The notes below the pieces were generated by a model, which was given only the letters and a program-made list of their open reading frames with translations, was not told where the DNA came from and did no database searches. A stretch of 6,244 nucleotides of DNA from Hyphomicrobiaceae bacterium UBA4118 (GTDB lineage: Bacteria > Pseudomonadota > Alphaproteobacteria > Rhizobiales > Methyloligellaceae). Location: positions 16,940 through 23,183 of the forward strand of contig DFXC01000179.1 in assembly GCA_002383105.1 (NCBI GenBank). The letters are read 5' to 3'. This document shows positions 1-6,244 of this stretch, piece by piece. Each line of letters starts with the position of its first letter. The stretch's first letter is position 1. Made by a program: the position numbers and the translations under genes.

Positions 1-1175
1 CGGCCGGAGAGATTGACCACCATCAGGTGATCCTTCGGCTTCGTTGGCGCCAGGTCGAACACACGAGCCAGCGCATGCGCCGGCTCAAGGGCCGGGATGA
101 TGCCTTCGAGCTTGCTGCAAAGCTGGAATGCCGCCACCGCTTCGTCGTCAGTCGCAGAGAGGAATTGCACCCGGCCCATGTCATGCAGCCAGGCATGCTC
201 GGGGCCGATGCCGGGATAATCGAGGCCGGCGGAGATCGAATGCGCCTCCTCGATCTGGCCATCGTCGTTCATCAAGAGATAGGTGCGATTGCCATGCAGC
301 ACGCCCGGTCTGCCGCCGGCGATCGAGGCCGCGTGCTTGCCGCTCTTGAGCCCAAGACCAGCTGCTTCCACGCCGTAGATTTCGATTGAGCGCTCGTCAA
401 GGAACGGATGGAACAGGCCCATGGCGTTGGAGCCGCCGCCGATGCAGGCGATCAGCGAATCAGGCAGACGGCCTTCCGCCGCCGCGATCTGCTCGCGCGT
501 TTCCCGGCCAATGATCGACTGGAAATCTCTCACCATCGCCGGATAGGGGTGCGGGCCCGCCACGGTGCCGATGCAGTAGAAGGTGTCGTGCACATTGGCG
601 ACCCAGTCGCGCAACGCCTCATTCATTGCGTCCTTCAGCGTCTTGGAACCCGACTCGACGGCGCGGACCTCGGCACCGAGGATCTTCATCCTCAGCACGT
701 TCGGCTTCTGCCGCTCGATGTCCACCGAACCCATGTAGACGATGCAAGGCAGACCGAACTTGGCGCACAAAGTCGCAGTTGCGACGCCGTGCATGCCCGC
801 GCCGGTCTCGGCAATAATGCGCCTCTTGCCCATGCGCCGGGCCAGCATGATCTGGCCAAGCACATTGTTGACCTTGTGCGCGCCGGTGTGATTGAGCTCC
901 TCGCGCTTGAAATAGATTTTCGCGCCGCCGCAGTGCTGAGTGAGCCGCTCGGCGAAATAGAGCGGGGACGGCCTTCCAACGTAAGTTGCGAGATGGCCGT
1001 CCATCTCCTTCTGGAATTTCGGGTCGGCCTTGACTTGCGTATAGGCCCGCTCCAGATCGAGGACGAGAGGCATCAGCGTCTCGGCGACGAAGCGGCCGCC
1101 ATAAAGGCCGAAATGACCGCGCTCGTCGGGCCCGGTGCGGTAGGTGTTGCGGGGAGTCTCGGTGACCGTGCTCAT
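1..1175 (-). CDS. trpB: Tryptophan synthase beta chain, 3' end cut by window edge
   Basis: The PLP-dependent beta subunit condenses indole (delivered by TrpA) with L-serine to form tryptophan in the cytoplasm. The frame gives 391 residues plus two bases with no stop or frameshift; the usual length is about 400-410, so only the last dozen or so residues are missing. Visible family landmarks: the PLP lysine in HTGAHK (K101), the catalytic glutamate E123 in the serine-carboxylate loop ETGAGMHG, the phosphate-binding GGGSN at 246-250, [12 protein letters not shown] around D319, E364 in IIPALEP, and NLSG at the edge (S390). These match Salmonella K87, E109, D305, E350 and S377 by order and spacing. 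The loop has Met128 where the canonical enzyme has Gln114. The ATG overlaps the trpF stop as ATGA, with a partial ribosome site (AAGG, 1180-1183), so translation is probably coupled to trpF. A trpA gene would be expected beyond base 1 (inference). Confidence 0.97.
   Translation of the reverse strand, partial: MSTVTETPRNTYRTGPDERGHFGLYGGRFVAETLMPLVLDLERAYTQVKADPKFQKEMDGHLATYVGRPSPLYFAERLTQHCGGAKIYFKREELNHTGAHKVNNVLGQIMLARRMGKRRIIAETGAGMHGVATATLCAKFGLPCIVYMGSVDIERQKPNVLRMKILGAEVRAVESGSKTLKDAMNEALRDWVANVHDTFYCIGTVAGPHPYPAMVRDFQSIIGRETREQIAAAEGRLPDSLIACIGGGSNAMGLFHPFLDERSIEIYGVEAAGLGLKSGKHAASIAGGRPGVLHGNRTYLLMNDDGQIEEAHSISAGLDYPGIGPEHAWLHDMGRVQFLSATDDEAVAAFQLCSKLEGIIPALEPAHALARVFDLAPTKPKDHLMVVNLSG
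1172..1175 (-). other. trpF/trpB ATGA stop-start overlap
   Basis: On the minus strand the trpB ATG (1175-1173) and the trpF TGA (1174-1172) share two bases. This arrangement commonly allows terminating ribosomes to reinitiate, which would keep TrpF and TrpB synthesis linked. The coupling itself is inferred. Confidence 0.9.
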
Positions 1176-1834
1176 GACGCCTTGGCCCGTCGTTGCGGGA
1201 CGGCAGCTTTGGCCGCCTCAATGAAGCTTCTCACCAGCCTTGCATCCTTTTCGCCGACGGCGCGCTCGACGCCAGAGGAGACGTCGACCAAGGAAGCGCC
1301 GGTCAGCCTGATCGCCTCGCCGACATTGTCGGGGGTCAAGCCGCCTGAGAGCGCGAAGGGCGGCGCGAGCCCGGCGAGGACCTGCCAGTCGAAGGGAAGA
1401 CCGTTGCCGCCGGGAAGGCGCGCATCTTGCGTCGGCTTGGCATCGAACAGGATGTAGTCGGCGCTTGCCGCATAGTCGCCGGCGTCGGCCAGATCGGCGG
1501 CGTCAGCCACAGGAATGGCCTTCATCACGGGCAGCCCGGTGCGGGCTTTGATGGCTGCGACCCGCTCAGGGGTCTCGCTGCCGTGGAGCTGAAGGAAATC
1601 GGGGCCGACCCTCGCAAGCACGCCATCGACCAAGTCATCCTCAGGATCGACCATGACGGCGACCGTGCCGATCCTGCCGCGGGCGACGGCAGCAAGGACG
1701 CGGGCCTCTTCCAGTTCGATATGGCGCGGGCTCTTGGCAAAGAGGACGAGCCCGACAAAGTCGGCGCCGGCGTCAGCCGCTTCCTCGACGATGGCAGGCG
1801 TCCGCACGCCGCAGATTTTGACCTTGACCGACAC
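1172..1834 (-). CDS. trpF: N-(5'-phosphoribosyl)anthranilate isomerase
   Basis: This 220-residue protein has the length and sequence of a single-domain TIM-barrel TrpF, which performs the Amadori rearrangement of phosphoribosylanthranilate to CdRP in tryptophan synthesis (cytoplasm). Seen: the N-terminal strand VKICGVRT with the catalytic base Cys8, SPRHI (R37), QLHG at 82-85, the general acid Asp131 in YILFDAKP, the phosphate-binding [11 protein letters not shown] (161-171) and DVSSGVE (184-190). The start is GTG at 1832-1834: upstream in frame there is no other plausible start before a stop at 1892-1894, and the KICG strand begins where family members begin. The ribosome site is poor (only GAGA-like bases just upstream). 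The stop overlaps the trpB start. TrpF is a separate gene here and not fused to TrpC as in E. coli. Confidence 0.97.
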   Translation of the reverse strand: MSVKVKICGVRTPAIVEEAADAGADFVGLVLFAKSPRHIELEEARVLAAVARGRIGTVAVMVDPEDDLVDGVLARVGPDFLQLHGSETPERVAAIKARTGLPVMKAIPVADAADLADAGDYAASADYILFDAKPTQDARLPGGNGLPFDWQVLAGLAPPFALSGGLTPDNVGEAIRLTGASLVDVSSGVERAVGEKDARLVRSFIEAAKAAVPQRRAKAS

Positions 1835-1852
1835 TCTCGAGGCTCTCGGATG

Positions 1853-1893
1853 AGGGTTGCGGCGGCCCTTTAGGCTCCGCGCGGGGCCACCCT
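1853..1893 (-). other. Imperfect inverted repeat in the lapA-trpF gap
   Basis: The 104-bp gap 1835-1938 is the second longest in the window. On the minus strand it reads AGGGTGGCCC, then 15 bases, then GGGCC, six unpaired bases, and ACCCT. GGCCC pairs with GGGCC and AGGGT with ACCCT, giving 10 pairs with a one-sided bulge, about 20 bases upstream of the trpF GTG. There is no following T-run, so it is not a standard intrinsic terminator. It could be a leader structure affecting trpF translation, a worn copy of a dispersed intergenic repeat, or chance pairing in GC-rich DNA. I see no other element in this gap. Confidence 0.2.
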
Positions 1894-1938
1894 ATGAAAT
1901 CCGGGGGCCCAAGTCCACCGCACTGCAACATGAGATTG

Positions 1939-2286
1939 CTAATCCGCGGGCAGGCGGGCGCGGTGGGGGGAGGCGTCGAGGCCCTCAAGCTCCTTCTCCA
2001 GCCGGTCGGCCTGGCGGCGCCAGTCACGCGCCTCGCGGGCTTCCTCCCGCGCCAACTGCCGCCATTTGCCCTGGCCGGCCCAGGTGGCAATGCCGCCCAC
2101 GACGAGACCGAGCGCGAAGGCGCCTAGCAGAAGCAGGAACAGCGGAGCCTCGGCGGAAAGGCCGGGCTCACTGCCGCCGAAGGGGTTGAGAACGAGGTCG
2201 ACAGGCTTGCGGTTGACCACGGCAAGGGCAACGAGCACGACGCCGAGCGGAACCACCACGATTGCCAGGATGAGCTTACGCCACAT
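1939..2286 (-). CDS. lapA: LapA-domain (DUF1049-like) small inner-membrane protein
   Basis: A 115-residue protein with two hydrophobic segments (about 5-24 and 48-70) separated by a short loop containing VVNRKPVDLVLNPF, then a charged helical tail (about 73-104, rich in R, E, A, L) likely to form a coiled coil. This pattern matches the LapA family. In E. coli LapA works with LapB, controlling LPS synthesis through LpxC degradation by FtsH. The position just after ihfB is also that of E. coli lapA, which supports the assignment more than the weak sequence conservation does. No lapB follows here; trpF does. The start ATG has a strong ribosome site. Whether this protein acts in LPS control in this organism is inference; a generic LapA-domain annotation is safest. 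Confidence 0.8.
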   Translation of the reverse strand: MWRKLILAIVVVPLGVVLVALAVVNRKPVDLVLNPFGGSEPGLSAEAPLFLLLLGAFALGLVVGGIATWAGQGKWRQLAREEAREARDWRRQADRLEKELEGLDASPHRARLPAD

Positions 2287-2291
2287 GGCCG

Positions 2292-2297
2292 CTCCTT
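2292..2297 (-). promoter_or_regulatory. Ribosome binding site of lapA
   Basis: The minus strand reads AAGGAG followed by five bases and the ATG at 2286-2284. It is one of the two best Shine-Dalgarno matches in the window and fixes the lapA start. Confidence 0.8.
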
Positions 2298-2328
2298 CGA
2301 GAATCGCCAGAGGCTTCGCTTACGACCG

Positions 2329-2619
2329 CTAGTCGTCGCCGTCAGGGTTCAGCCGCTCGCGCAGCTCCTTGCCGGTCTTGAAGAAGGGCACGTATTTGTC
2401 CTCCACGAAGACCGTGTCCCCGGTGCGCGGATTGCGTCCCTGCCGTGCGGCGCGGTGCTTCACGGTGAAGGCGCCGAAGCCGCGCAGCTCCACCCGGTCG
2501 CCGCGCGCGAGCGCGCCGGTGATCTCATCGAGGACAATGTTGATGATGCGCTCCACGTCGCGGTGGAAGAGATGCGGATTGGCGCCGGCCACCCGCTGAA
2601 TCAGCTCCGACTTGATCAT
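2329..2619 (-). CDS. ihfB: Integration host factor, beta subunit
   Basis: A 96-residue DNA-bending protein of the HU/IHF family, expected to pair with IhfA encoded elsewhere and to act on the nucleoid. It begins [11 protein letters not shown]. The beta-arm region carries the family signature: [13 protein letters not shown] at 44-56 followed by RQGRNPRTG (59-67). Pro64 sits at the arm-tip position that intercalates DNA in IHF-beta. The C terminus is acidic (NPDGDD). The frame stays open upstream for 30 codons to a TTG near 2709, but that extension would overlap sppA and family members start at MIKSEL, so ATG 2617-2619 is chosen. The ribosome site is weak (GGTGGGG region about six bases upstream). 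Following rpsA, with sppA between, recalls the E. coli rpsA-ihfB order. HU is the main alternative; the arm sequence and neighbours favour IHF-beta. Confidence 0.96.
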   Translation of the reverse strand: MIKSELIQRVAGANPHLFHRDVERIINIVLDEITGALARGDRVELRGFGAFTVKHRAARQGRNPRTGDTVFVEDKYVPFFKTGKELRERLNPDGDD

Positions 2620-2668
2620 GATACGCCCCACCCGACCGGCAGCCTCAATGGCCCACGCAAGCCCCCCA

Positions 2669-3631
2669 CTAGCTGGACGCAGGGTGCCAAACAGAAACAA
2701 GACCGTCAAGCTTTAGGGTTGCCGAGATTTGACTCACGAGACCGGAAATTCTCTCGGCCGAAATGCCGACTGCGCCGGCCAGCGACTGAAACAGCCAGCC
2801 AAACAGGCCAAAGGTTTCGGTCTCGGGCTTCCAATCGACGATCTTCAAGCCGGCCGGAACCTTACGCTCCTTGTGCAGCCAGGCGACCGCCGACCTCTCG
2901 TCGCCGATCTCGTCGACGAGCTTCAGCTCCACGGCCTGGCGCCCGGAATAGATGCGGCCATCGGTCAGCCCCGGGATCGACTGAGGATCGATATCGCGAC
3001 GCTTGGCGACCAGGTCGACGAACCAGACCTTGGCCTCCTGCACCATCTCCTCGGACAGCGCGCGCGCCTTCTCGTCGGCCGGCTCGAACGGGCTCGGCAC
3101 CGCCTTCAAGGGGCCGCTCTTCACCTCCTCGACCTTGACGCCGATGGTGTGCATGAGCTCGGTCACATCGACCCATTGGAAGATCACGCCGACGGAGCCG
3201 GTGATGGTGTTGCCGTAGACGAAGATGCGGTCGGTGGCGAGGGCCACGATATAGGCGGCGGAGGTGGCGAGCGTCCCGCACACGGCCACCACGGGCTTCT
3301 TGCCGGCGAGGCGGCGGACGGCGGCGTACATGGCCTCACCGCCGGTCGTGGTGCCGCCCGGGCTATTGATGTCGAGGATGACGGCCTTGACCTGATCGGC
3401 CTTGCCGACCTTGTCGAGGAGCTCGCTCATCTTGCGGTCGTCGGTGATTACGCCGCTGATGTCGACGCGGGCGATGTGCGGCAGGATGCCGGCCGTGGCC
3501 GCGACCTGCTTGTCGCTCAACAGCAGCGCTCCGATCAAGAGGAGCCCGAGCATGACCGCCGCGATCCGCCACATCGTCAGCCGCCGCTTGAGGCGGCGGC
3601 GGTCGATCACGCTTTCGGCGTCGAGAACCAT
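2669..3631 (-). CDS. sppA: Signal peptide peptidase SppA, short (36K-type) form
   Basis: A 320-residue serine protease of the S49 family that degrades remnant signal peptides in the inner membrane. The N terminus has a basic stretch (RRRLKRR, 11-17) then one hydrophobic segment (about 20-39), consistent with a signal anchor and the catalytic domain on the periplasmic side. Further along are ARVDISGVI (54-62), ILDINSPGG (85-93), [12 protein letters not shown] (119-130) with the likely nucleophile Ser124, and [13 protein letters not shown] (172-184) with the likely general-base Lys176. One catalytic domain and this length match the short bacterial form that oligomerises to build its Ser-Lys active sites, not the double-length E. 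coli protein. ATG 3629-3631 has a GAGGG ribosome site (3635-3639) with short spacing; Met20 is an unlikely start because it would drop the basic anchor. The 49 bp to ihfB suggest cotranscription. In E. coli sppA is not in this cluster. Confidence 0.95.
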   Translation of the reverse strand: MVLDAESVIDRRRLKRRLTMWRIAAVMLGLLLIGALLLSDKQVAATAGILPHIARVDISGVITDDRKMSELLDKVGKADQVKAVILDINSPGGTTTGGEAMYAAVRRLAGKKPVVAVCGTLATSAAYIVALATDRIFVYGNTITGSVGVIFQWVDVTELMHTIGVKVEEVKSGPLKAVPSPFEPADEKARALSEEMVQEAKVWFVDLVAKRRDIDPQSIPGLTDGRIYSGRQAVELKLVDEIGDERSAVAWLHKERKVPAGLKIVDWKPETETFGLFGWLFQSLAGAVGISAERISGLVSQISATLKLDGLVSVWHPASS

Positions 3632-3703
3632 GGACCCTCGCTCAAGGATTTGCCGCCGGCCCAGGCGTCAAGACTGCGATCGGGCGGCGCTGCGCGGCCC
3701 GGC

Positions 3704-5503
3704 TCATTCTTCCAGCGAGGTGCCGGGCTCGTCCTCGCCCTTGGCGGCGCGCTTGCGCTTGGGCTTGGCGGCGGCGGTTTCCTCGCCCTCGTCCCCCTTA
3801 GCCTTGTTCAGCGCGGCGCCGAGGATGTCTCCCAGCGAAGCGCCGGAGTCGGTCGAGCCATATTGGGCGACGGCCTCCTTCTCCTCGGCGATCTCGAGAG
3901 CCTTGATCGACACGGAGACCTTGCGCGCCTTGGCATCGACCTGGGTCACCACGCCATCGAACTTCTCGCCGACGCCGAAGCGGTCAGGCCGCTGCTCGGA
4001 GCGGTCGCGCGAGAGGTCAGACCGGCGAATGAAGGTGGTGAGATCGTGGTCGAGAAGCTTGGCCTCGATGCCGTTGTCCTTGACCTGGAGCACCTCGCAG
4101 GTCACCCGCAGGCCCTTCTTGAACTTGGTGCTCGGGGCGCCCGAGGCGAACGGATCGGGGGTGAGCTGCTTGATCCCGAGGCTGATGCGTTCCTTCTCGG
4201 AATCGGCCTCAAGCACCACTGCCTTGGCGGTATCGCCCTTCTTATAGCCCTTGAGAGCGTCCTCGCCGGGCTTGGTCCAATCGAGGTCCGACAGATGCAC
4301 CATGCCGTCGATGCCGCTGTCGAGCCCGATGAACAGCCCGAACTCGGTGATGTTGCGGATCTGGCCCTCGATATTGCTGCCGGGCGGGTGGTTGGCGGCA
4401 AACGCGACCCACGGGTTCTCCTGGGTCTGCTTCAGCCCGAGCGAGATGCGGCGCTTGTCGGGATCAACCTCGAGCACCTGAACCTCGACCTCTTGGCTGG
4501 TCGAGATGATCTTGCCGGGATGGATGTTCTTCTTGGTCCAGCTCATCTCCGAGACGTGGATCAGACCCTCGACGCCGGGCTCCAGCTCGACGAAGGCGCC
4601 GTAGTCGGTGATGTTGGTGACCGTCCCCTTGAATCGCGAGCCCACCGGATATTTGGCGGCAATGCCCTGCCACGGGTCCGCCTCGAGCTGTTTGATGCCG
4701 AGGCTGATGCGCTGGGTCTCGGGGTTGATGCGGATGATCTGCACCTTCACCGTGTCGCCGACATTCACGATCTCGTTTGGATGGGTGACGCGCCTCCATG
4801 CCATGTCGGTCACATGCAGGAGCCCGTCGATGCCGCCAAGATCGATGAAGGCGCCATAGTCGGTGATGTTCTTGACCACGCCGTCGATGACCTGGCCCTC
4901 TTCGAGGCGGGCCACGATCTCGCTCCGCTTCTCGGCGCGGGTCTCCTCGAGCACCGAGCGGCGCGACACGACGATATTGCCGCGGCGCCGATCCATTTTC
5001 AGGATCTGGAAGGGCTGCGGCTGGTTCATCAAGGGGCCCACGTCGCGGATGGGGCGGATGTCGACTTGGCTTCCCGGAAGGAAGGCCACGGCGCCGTCGA
5101 GATCGACGGTGAAGCCGCCCTTGACGCGATTGAAGATCACGCCCTCGACGCGCTCGCCGGCTTTGTATTTCTCCTCGAGCCTAGTCCAGCTCTCCTCGCG
5201 CCGCGCCTTCTCGCGCGACAGCACCGCCTCGCCGGCCGAGTTCTCGACACGCTCGAGATACACGTCGACCTCATCGCCGACATGAAGATTGGCGGCCCGA
5301 CCGGAAATGCCGAACTCTTTAAGGGGGATGCGGCCTTCGGTCTTAAGCCCGACGTCGATGACGGCGACGTCTTTCTCGATGGCGACGATGGTGCCCTTGA
5401 TGACACTGCCTTCCTGGAGCGCCGTTCCGGTGAGCGACTCCTCCAGAAGGGCGGCGAACTCGTCGCGGCTCGGATGGCTTATGCTTGCTTGCGGCTCGTT
5501 CAT
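3704..5503 (-). CDS. rpsA: 30S ribosomal protein S1
   Basis: A 599-residue protein made of six S1 RNA-binding domains at about 32-98, 117-183, 204-272, 289-358, 376-445 and 462-534. Domains 3-5 are most alike, each with an N-I-T-x-(Y/F)-G-x-F core, a G-(L/M)-(L/I/V)-H-(V/L) strand and an ISLGxK end. S1 binds the ribosome and unfolds mRNA leaders during initiation. The opening FAALLEESLTGTALQEGSVI and the late motif SLGDILGAALNKA (556-568) are typical of alphaproteobacterial S1. After the sixth domain is a low-complexity charged tail (about 565-599, with KPKRKRAAKGEDE). The length is somewhat above the usual ~560-570. ATG 5501-5503 follows an AGGAG site at ideal distance. The gene lies 165 bp after cmk, as in many proteobacteria, so it may be expressed from a cmk promoter, from its own promoter, or both. 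Confidence 0.98.
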   Translation of the reverse strand: MNEPQASISHPSRDEFAALLEESLTGTALQEGSVIKGTIVAIEKDVAVIDVGLKTEGRIPLKEFGISGRAANLHVGDEVDVYLERVENSAGEAVLSREKARREESWTRLEEKYKAGERVEGVIFNRVKGGFTVDLDGAVAFLPGSQVDIRPIRDVGPLMNQPQPFQILKMDRRRGNIVVSRRSVLEETRAEKRSEIVARLEEGQVIDGVVKNITDYGAFIDLGGIDGLLHVTDMAWRRVTHPNEIVNVGDTVKVQIIRINPETQRISLGIKQLEADPWQGIAAKYPVGSRFKGTVTNITDYGAFVELEPGVEGLIHVSEMSWTKKNIHPGKIISTSQEVEVQVLEVDPDKRRISLGLKQTQENPWVAFAANHPPGSNIEGQIRNITEFGLFIGLDSGIDGMVHLSDLDWTKPGEDALKGYKKGDTAKAVVLEADSEKERISLGIKQLTPDPFASGAPSTKFKKGLRVTCEVLQVKDNGIEAKLLDHDLTTFIRRSDLSRDRSEQRPDRFGVGEKFDGVVTQVDAKARKVSVSIKALEIAEEKEAVAQYGSTDSGASLGDILGAALNKAKGDEGEETAAAKPKRKRAAKGEDEPGTSLEE

Positions 5504-5508
5504 CTAGG

Positions 5509-5513
5509 CTCCT
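5509..5513 (-). promoter_or_regulatory. Ribosome binding site of rpsA
   Basis: AGGAG on the minus strand, five bases before the ATG at 5503-5501. It supports that start and indicates efficient initiation for an abundant protein. Confidence 0.8.
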
Positions 5514-5564
5514 ACTCGCCGTCCCATCATACCAGTCTCCTGCCTCAGTCGCGGCGAGCGTCGT

Positions 5565-5615
5565 GAAAGCCGGTGGCAGCAAGCCCGTTCTCGGCCGCCG
5601 CCTGCCTCCGCTTTC
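5565..5615 (-). promoter_or_regulatory. Imperfect hairpin in the cmk-rpsA gap, possible rpsA leader structure
   Basis: On the minus strand GAAAGC, GG, a mismatched A, and GGCAG (5615-5602) face CTGCC, A, CC, a bulged G, and GCTTTC (5579-5565). That gives 13 base pairs with one A-A mismatch and one bulge around a 22-base loop, which can itself pair CCG with CGG around AGAA. It ends about 60 bases before the rpsA ATG. No T-run follows on either strand, so a rho-independent terminator is unlikely. In E. coli, S1 represses its own mRNA through a structured leader. A similar role here is inference from position alone. The rest of the 165-bp gap shows only the ribosome site. Confidence 0.4.
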
Positions 5616-5668
5616 TCGTCCGCGGAAAACATCGAAAAGTGGTGTGCCAATGCGAAATGGGCCCCGCC

Positions 5669-6244
5669 TCAACCGGCTTGCCCTGCATGGCCCATCGCAG
5701 CATCGATCAAATCGATGGCTGCCCTGAACGCGGCGTCTATATCCAAATTCGTGGTGTCGAGCAAGACTGCGTCTTCCGCGCGGGCCAAGGGGGCCGTGGC
5801 CCGGCCCTTGTCGCGCTCGTCGCGGCGCCTGATATCGGCAAGCACATCCTCCTCGGAAACGGCCATCCCGGCCCGCTTCAGCTCAAGAAAGCAGCGGCGG
5901 GCGCGCTCCTCCGGCGTCGCTGTCACGAACAATTTCACCTCGGCGTCGGGACAGATAACCGTACCGATGTCCCTGCCGTCGAGGACGGCGCCGGGCTTCG
6001 CTTGCGCGAAACTGCGCTGATAGGCGAGAAGCGCATTACGCACCTCCGGATGGCGGGCGACGAGAGACGCCGCCTCGCCGAGCTTGCCGTCGATCAGGGC
6101 CGGGTCGGCAAGAGTCTTGGGGTCGAGCGCAATCGCGGCCGCGAGGGCCGCATCGGCGTCGGAGGGGTCGCCGCCCTTCGCCAAGGTGTCGCGCGCCACC
6201 GCGCGGTAGAGCTTGCCGGTGTCGAGATGAGCAAGCCCGTAATG
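5669..6244 (-). CDS. cmk: Cytidylate kinase, 5' end cut by window edge
   Basis: CMP/dCMP kinase phosphorylates CMP and dCMP with ATP in the pyrimidine pathway (cytoplasm). The window holds the last 191 residues; about 20 are missing, including the ATP-binding P-loop. The visible part opens with HYGLAHLDTGKLYRAVA, the CMP-side motif next to the nucleotide-monophosphate-binding region. It continues with VLDGRDIGTVICPDAEVKL, the paired strand and helix FVTATPEERARR, the lid region RRRDERDKGRATAPL and the closing DTTNLDID. All occur in the normal order for Cmk. The first residues at the edge read in frame with no start codon that fits the family, so a GTG at 6197-6199 should not be taken as the start. 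The rpsA gene follows after 165 bp, the order common in proteobacteria. Confidence 0.97.
   Translation of the reverse strand, partial: HYGLAHLDTGKLYRAVARDTLAKGGDPSDADAALAAAIALDPKTLADPALIDGKLGEAASLVARHPEVRNALLAYQRSFAQAKPGAVLDGRDIGTVICPDAEVKLFVTATPEERARRCFLELKRAGMAVSEEDVLADIRRRDERDKGRATAPLARAEDAVLLDTTNLDIDAAFRAAIDLIDAAMGHAGQAG

Noticed and set aside
408..1457. A 349-codon open frame on the plus strand opposite trpB and part of trpF.
   Set aside because: It is codon-aligned with trpB and explained by the same rare-codon avoidance; the protein has no family features.
1773..1931. A short minus-strand frame in the lapA-trpF gap as a possible trp attenuator leader peptide.
   Set aside because: It has only one Trp codon, runs for 52 codons into trpF, and no terminator/antiterminator pair with a T-run is visible.
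2620..2709. A longer ihfB starting at TTG near 2709.
   Set aside because: It would add 30 residues unlike any IHF/HU N terminus and overlap the end of sppA; MIKSEL is the family start.
3632..3703. A terminator between rpsA and sppA.
   Set aside because: The GC-rich bases after the rpsA stop form no long stem followed by a T-run.
4348..4870. Recurring CGGTGATGTT-like segments as a DNA repeat.
   Set aside because: They encode the equivalent N-I-T strand in S1 domains 3, 4 and 5 of rpsA, so they reflect protein domain duplication.
5526..5531. TATGAT on the minus strand as a -10 box for rpsA.
   Set aside because: The hexamer is close to consensus, but no acceptable -35 lies 16-18 bases upstream; a promoter call would rest on six bases only.
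2729..5566. A 945-codon open frame on the plus strand opposite rpsA and most of sppA.
   Set aside because: Its codons are exact reverse complements of the rpsA and sppA codons, since both genes share that phase. Stops there would need TTA, CTA or TCA codons in the genes, which are avoided in GC-rich DNA. The translation shows no recognisable domain, whereas the minus strand encodes clear S1 and SppA proteins.
5635..5656. TTGGCAC on the minus strand after cmk as a sigma-54 or -35 element.
   Set aside because: No GC dinucleotide lies at the required -12 spacing, and no convincing -10 hexamer follows at 17 bases.

Overview
The window is a compact stretch of core chromosome in which every gene I can support lies on the minus strand. 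Transcription therefore runs from base 6244 down to base 1. The sequence is GC-rich. Gene content, gene order and protein sequences point to an alphaproteobacterium, most likely of the order Hyphomicrobiales (Rhizobiales). Genus cannot be read from the sequence alone.

In transcription order the genes are: cmk (CMP kinase, first ~20 codons beyond the right edge); rpsA (ribosomal protein S1, six S1 domains); sppA (membrane-anchored signal-peptide peptidase); ihfB (integration host factor beta subunit); a lapA-type small inner-membrane protein; trpF (phosphoribosylanthranilate isomerase); and trpB (tryptophan synthase beta chain, last few codons beyond the left edge). Intergenic gaps are 165 bp (cmk/rpsA), 72 bp (rpsA/sppA), 49 bp (sppA/ihfB), 42 bp (ihfB/lapA), 104 bp (lapA/trpF) and an ATGA overlap (trpF/trpB). 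No stretch over 300 bases lacks a gene.

The layout joins two blocks. The first, cmk-rpsA-ihfB-lapA, is the order also known from Escherichia coli, here with sppA inserted between rpsA and ihfB. The second is trpF-trpB, normally followed in these bacteria by trpA. In E. coli lapA is followed by lapB; here trpF takes that place. The genes serve pyrimidine nucleotide supply, translation initiation, membrane proteolysis, nucleoid architecture and tryptophan synthesis, so the association looks like inherited housekeeping synteny and not a dedicated pathway.

I found no mobile element, CRISPR array, tRNA, rRNA, toxin-antitoxin pair or defence gene, and nothing suggesting an undescribed system. The items most worth checking are an imperfect 13-bp inverted repeat in the cmk-rpsA gap that could be an rpsA leader structure, a Gln-to-Met change in the serine-binding loop of TrpB, and a weaker foldable element between lapA and trpF. 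Very long open frames on the plus strand are codon-composition shadows of the real genes.
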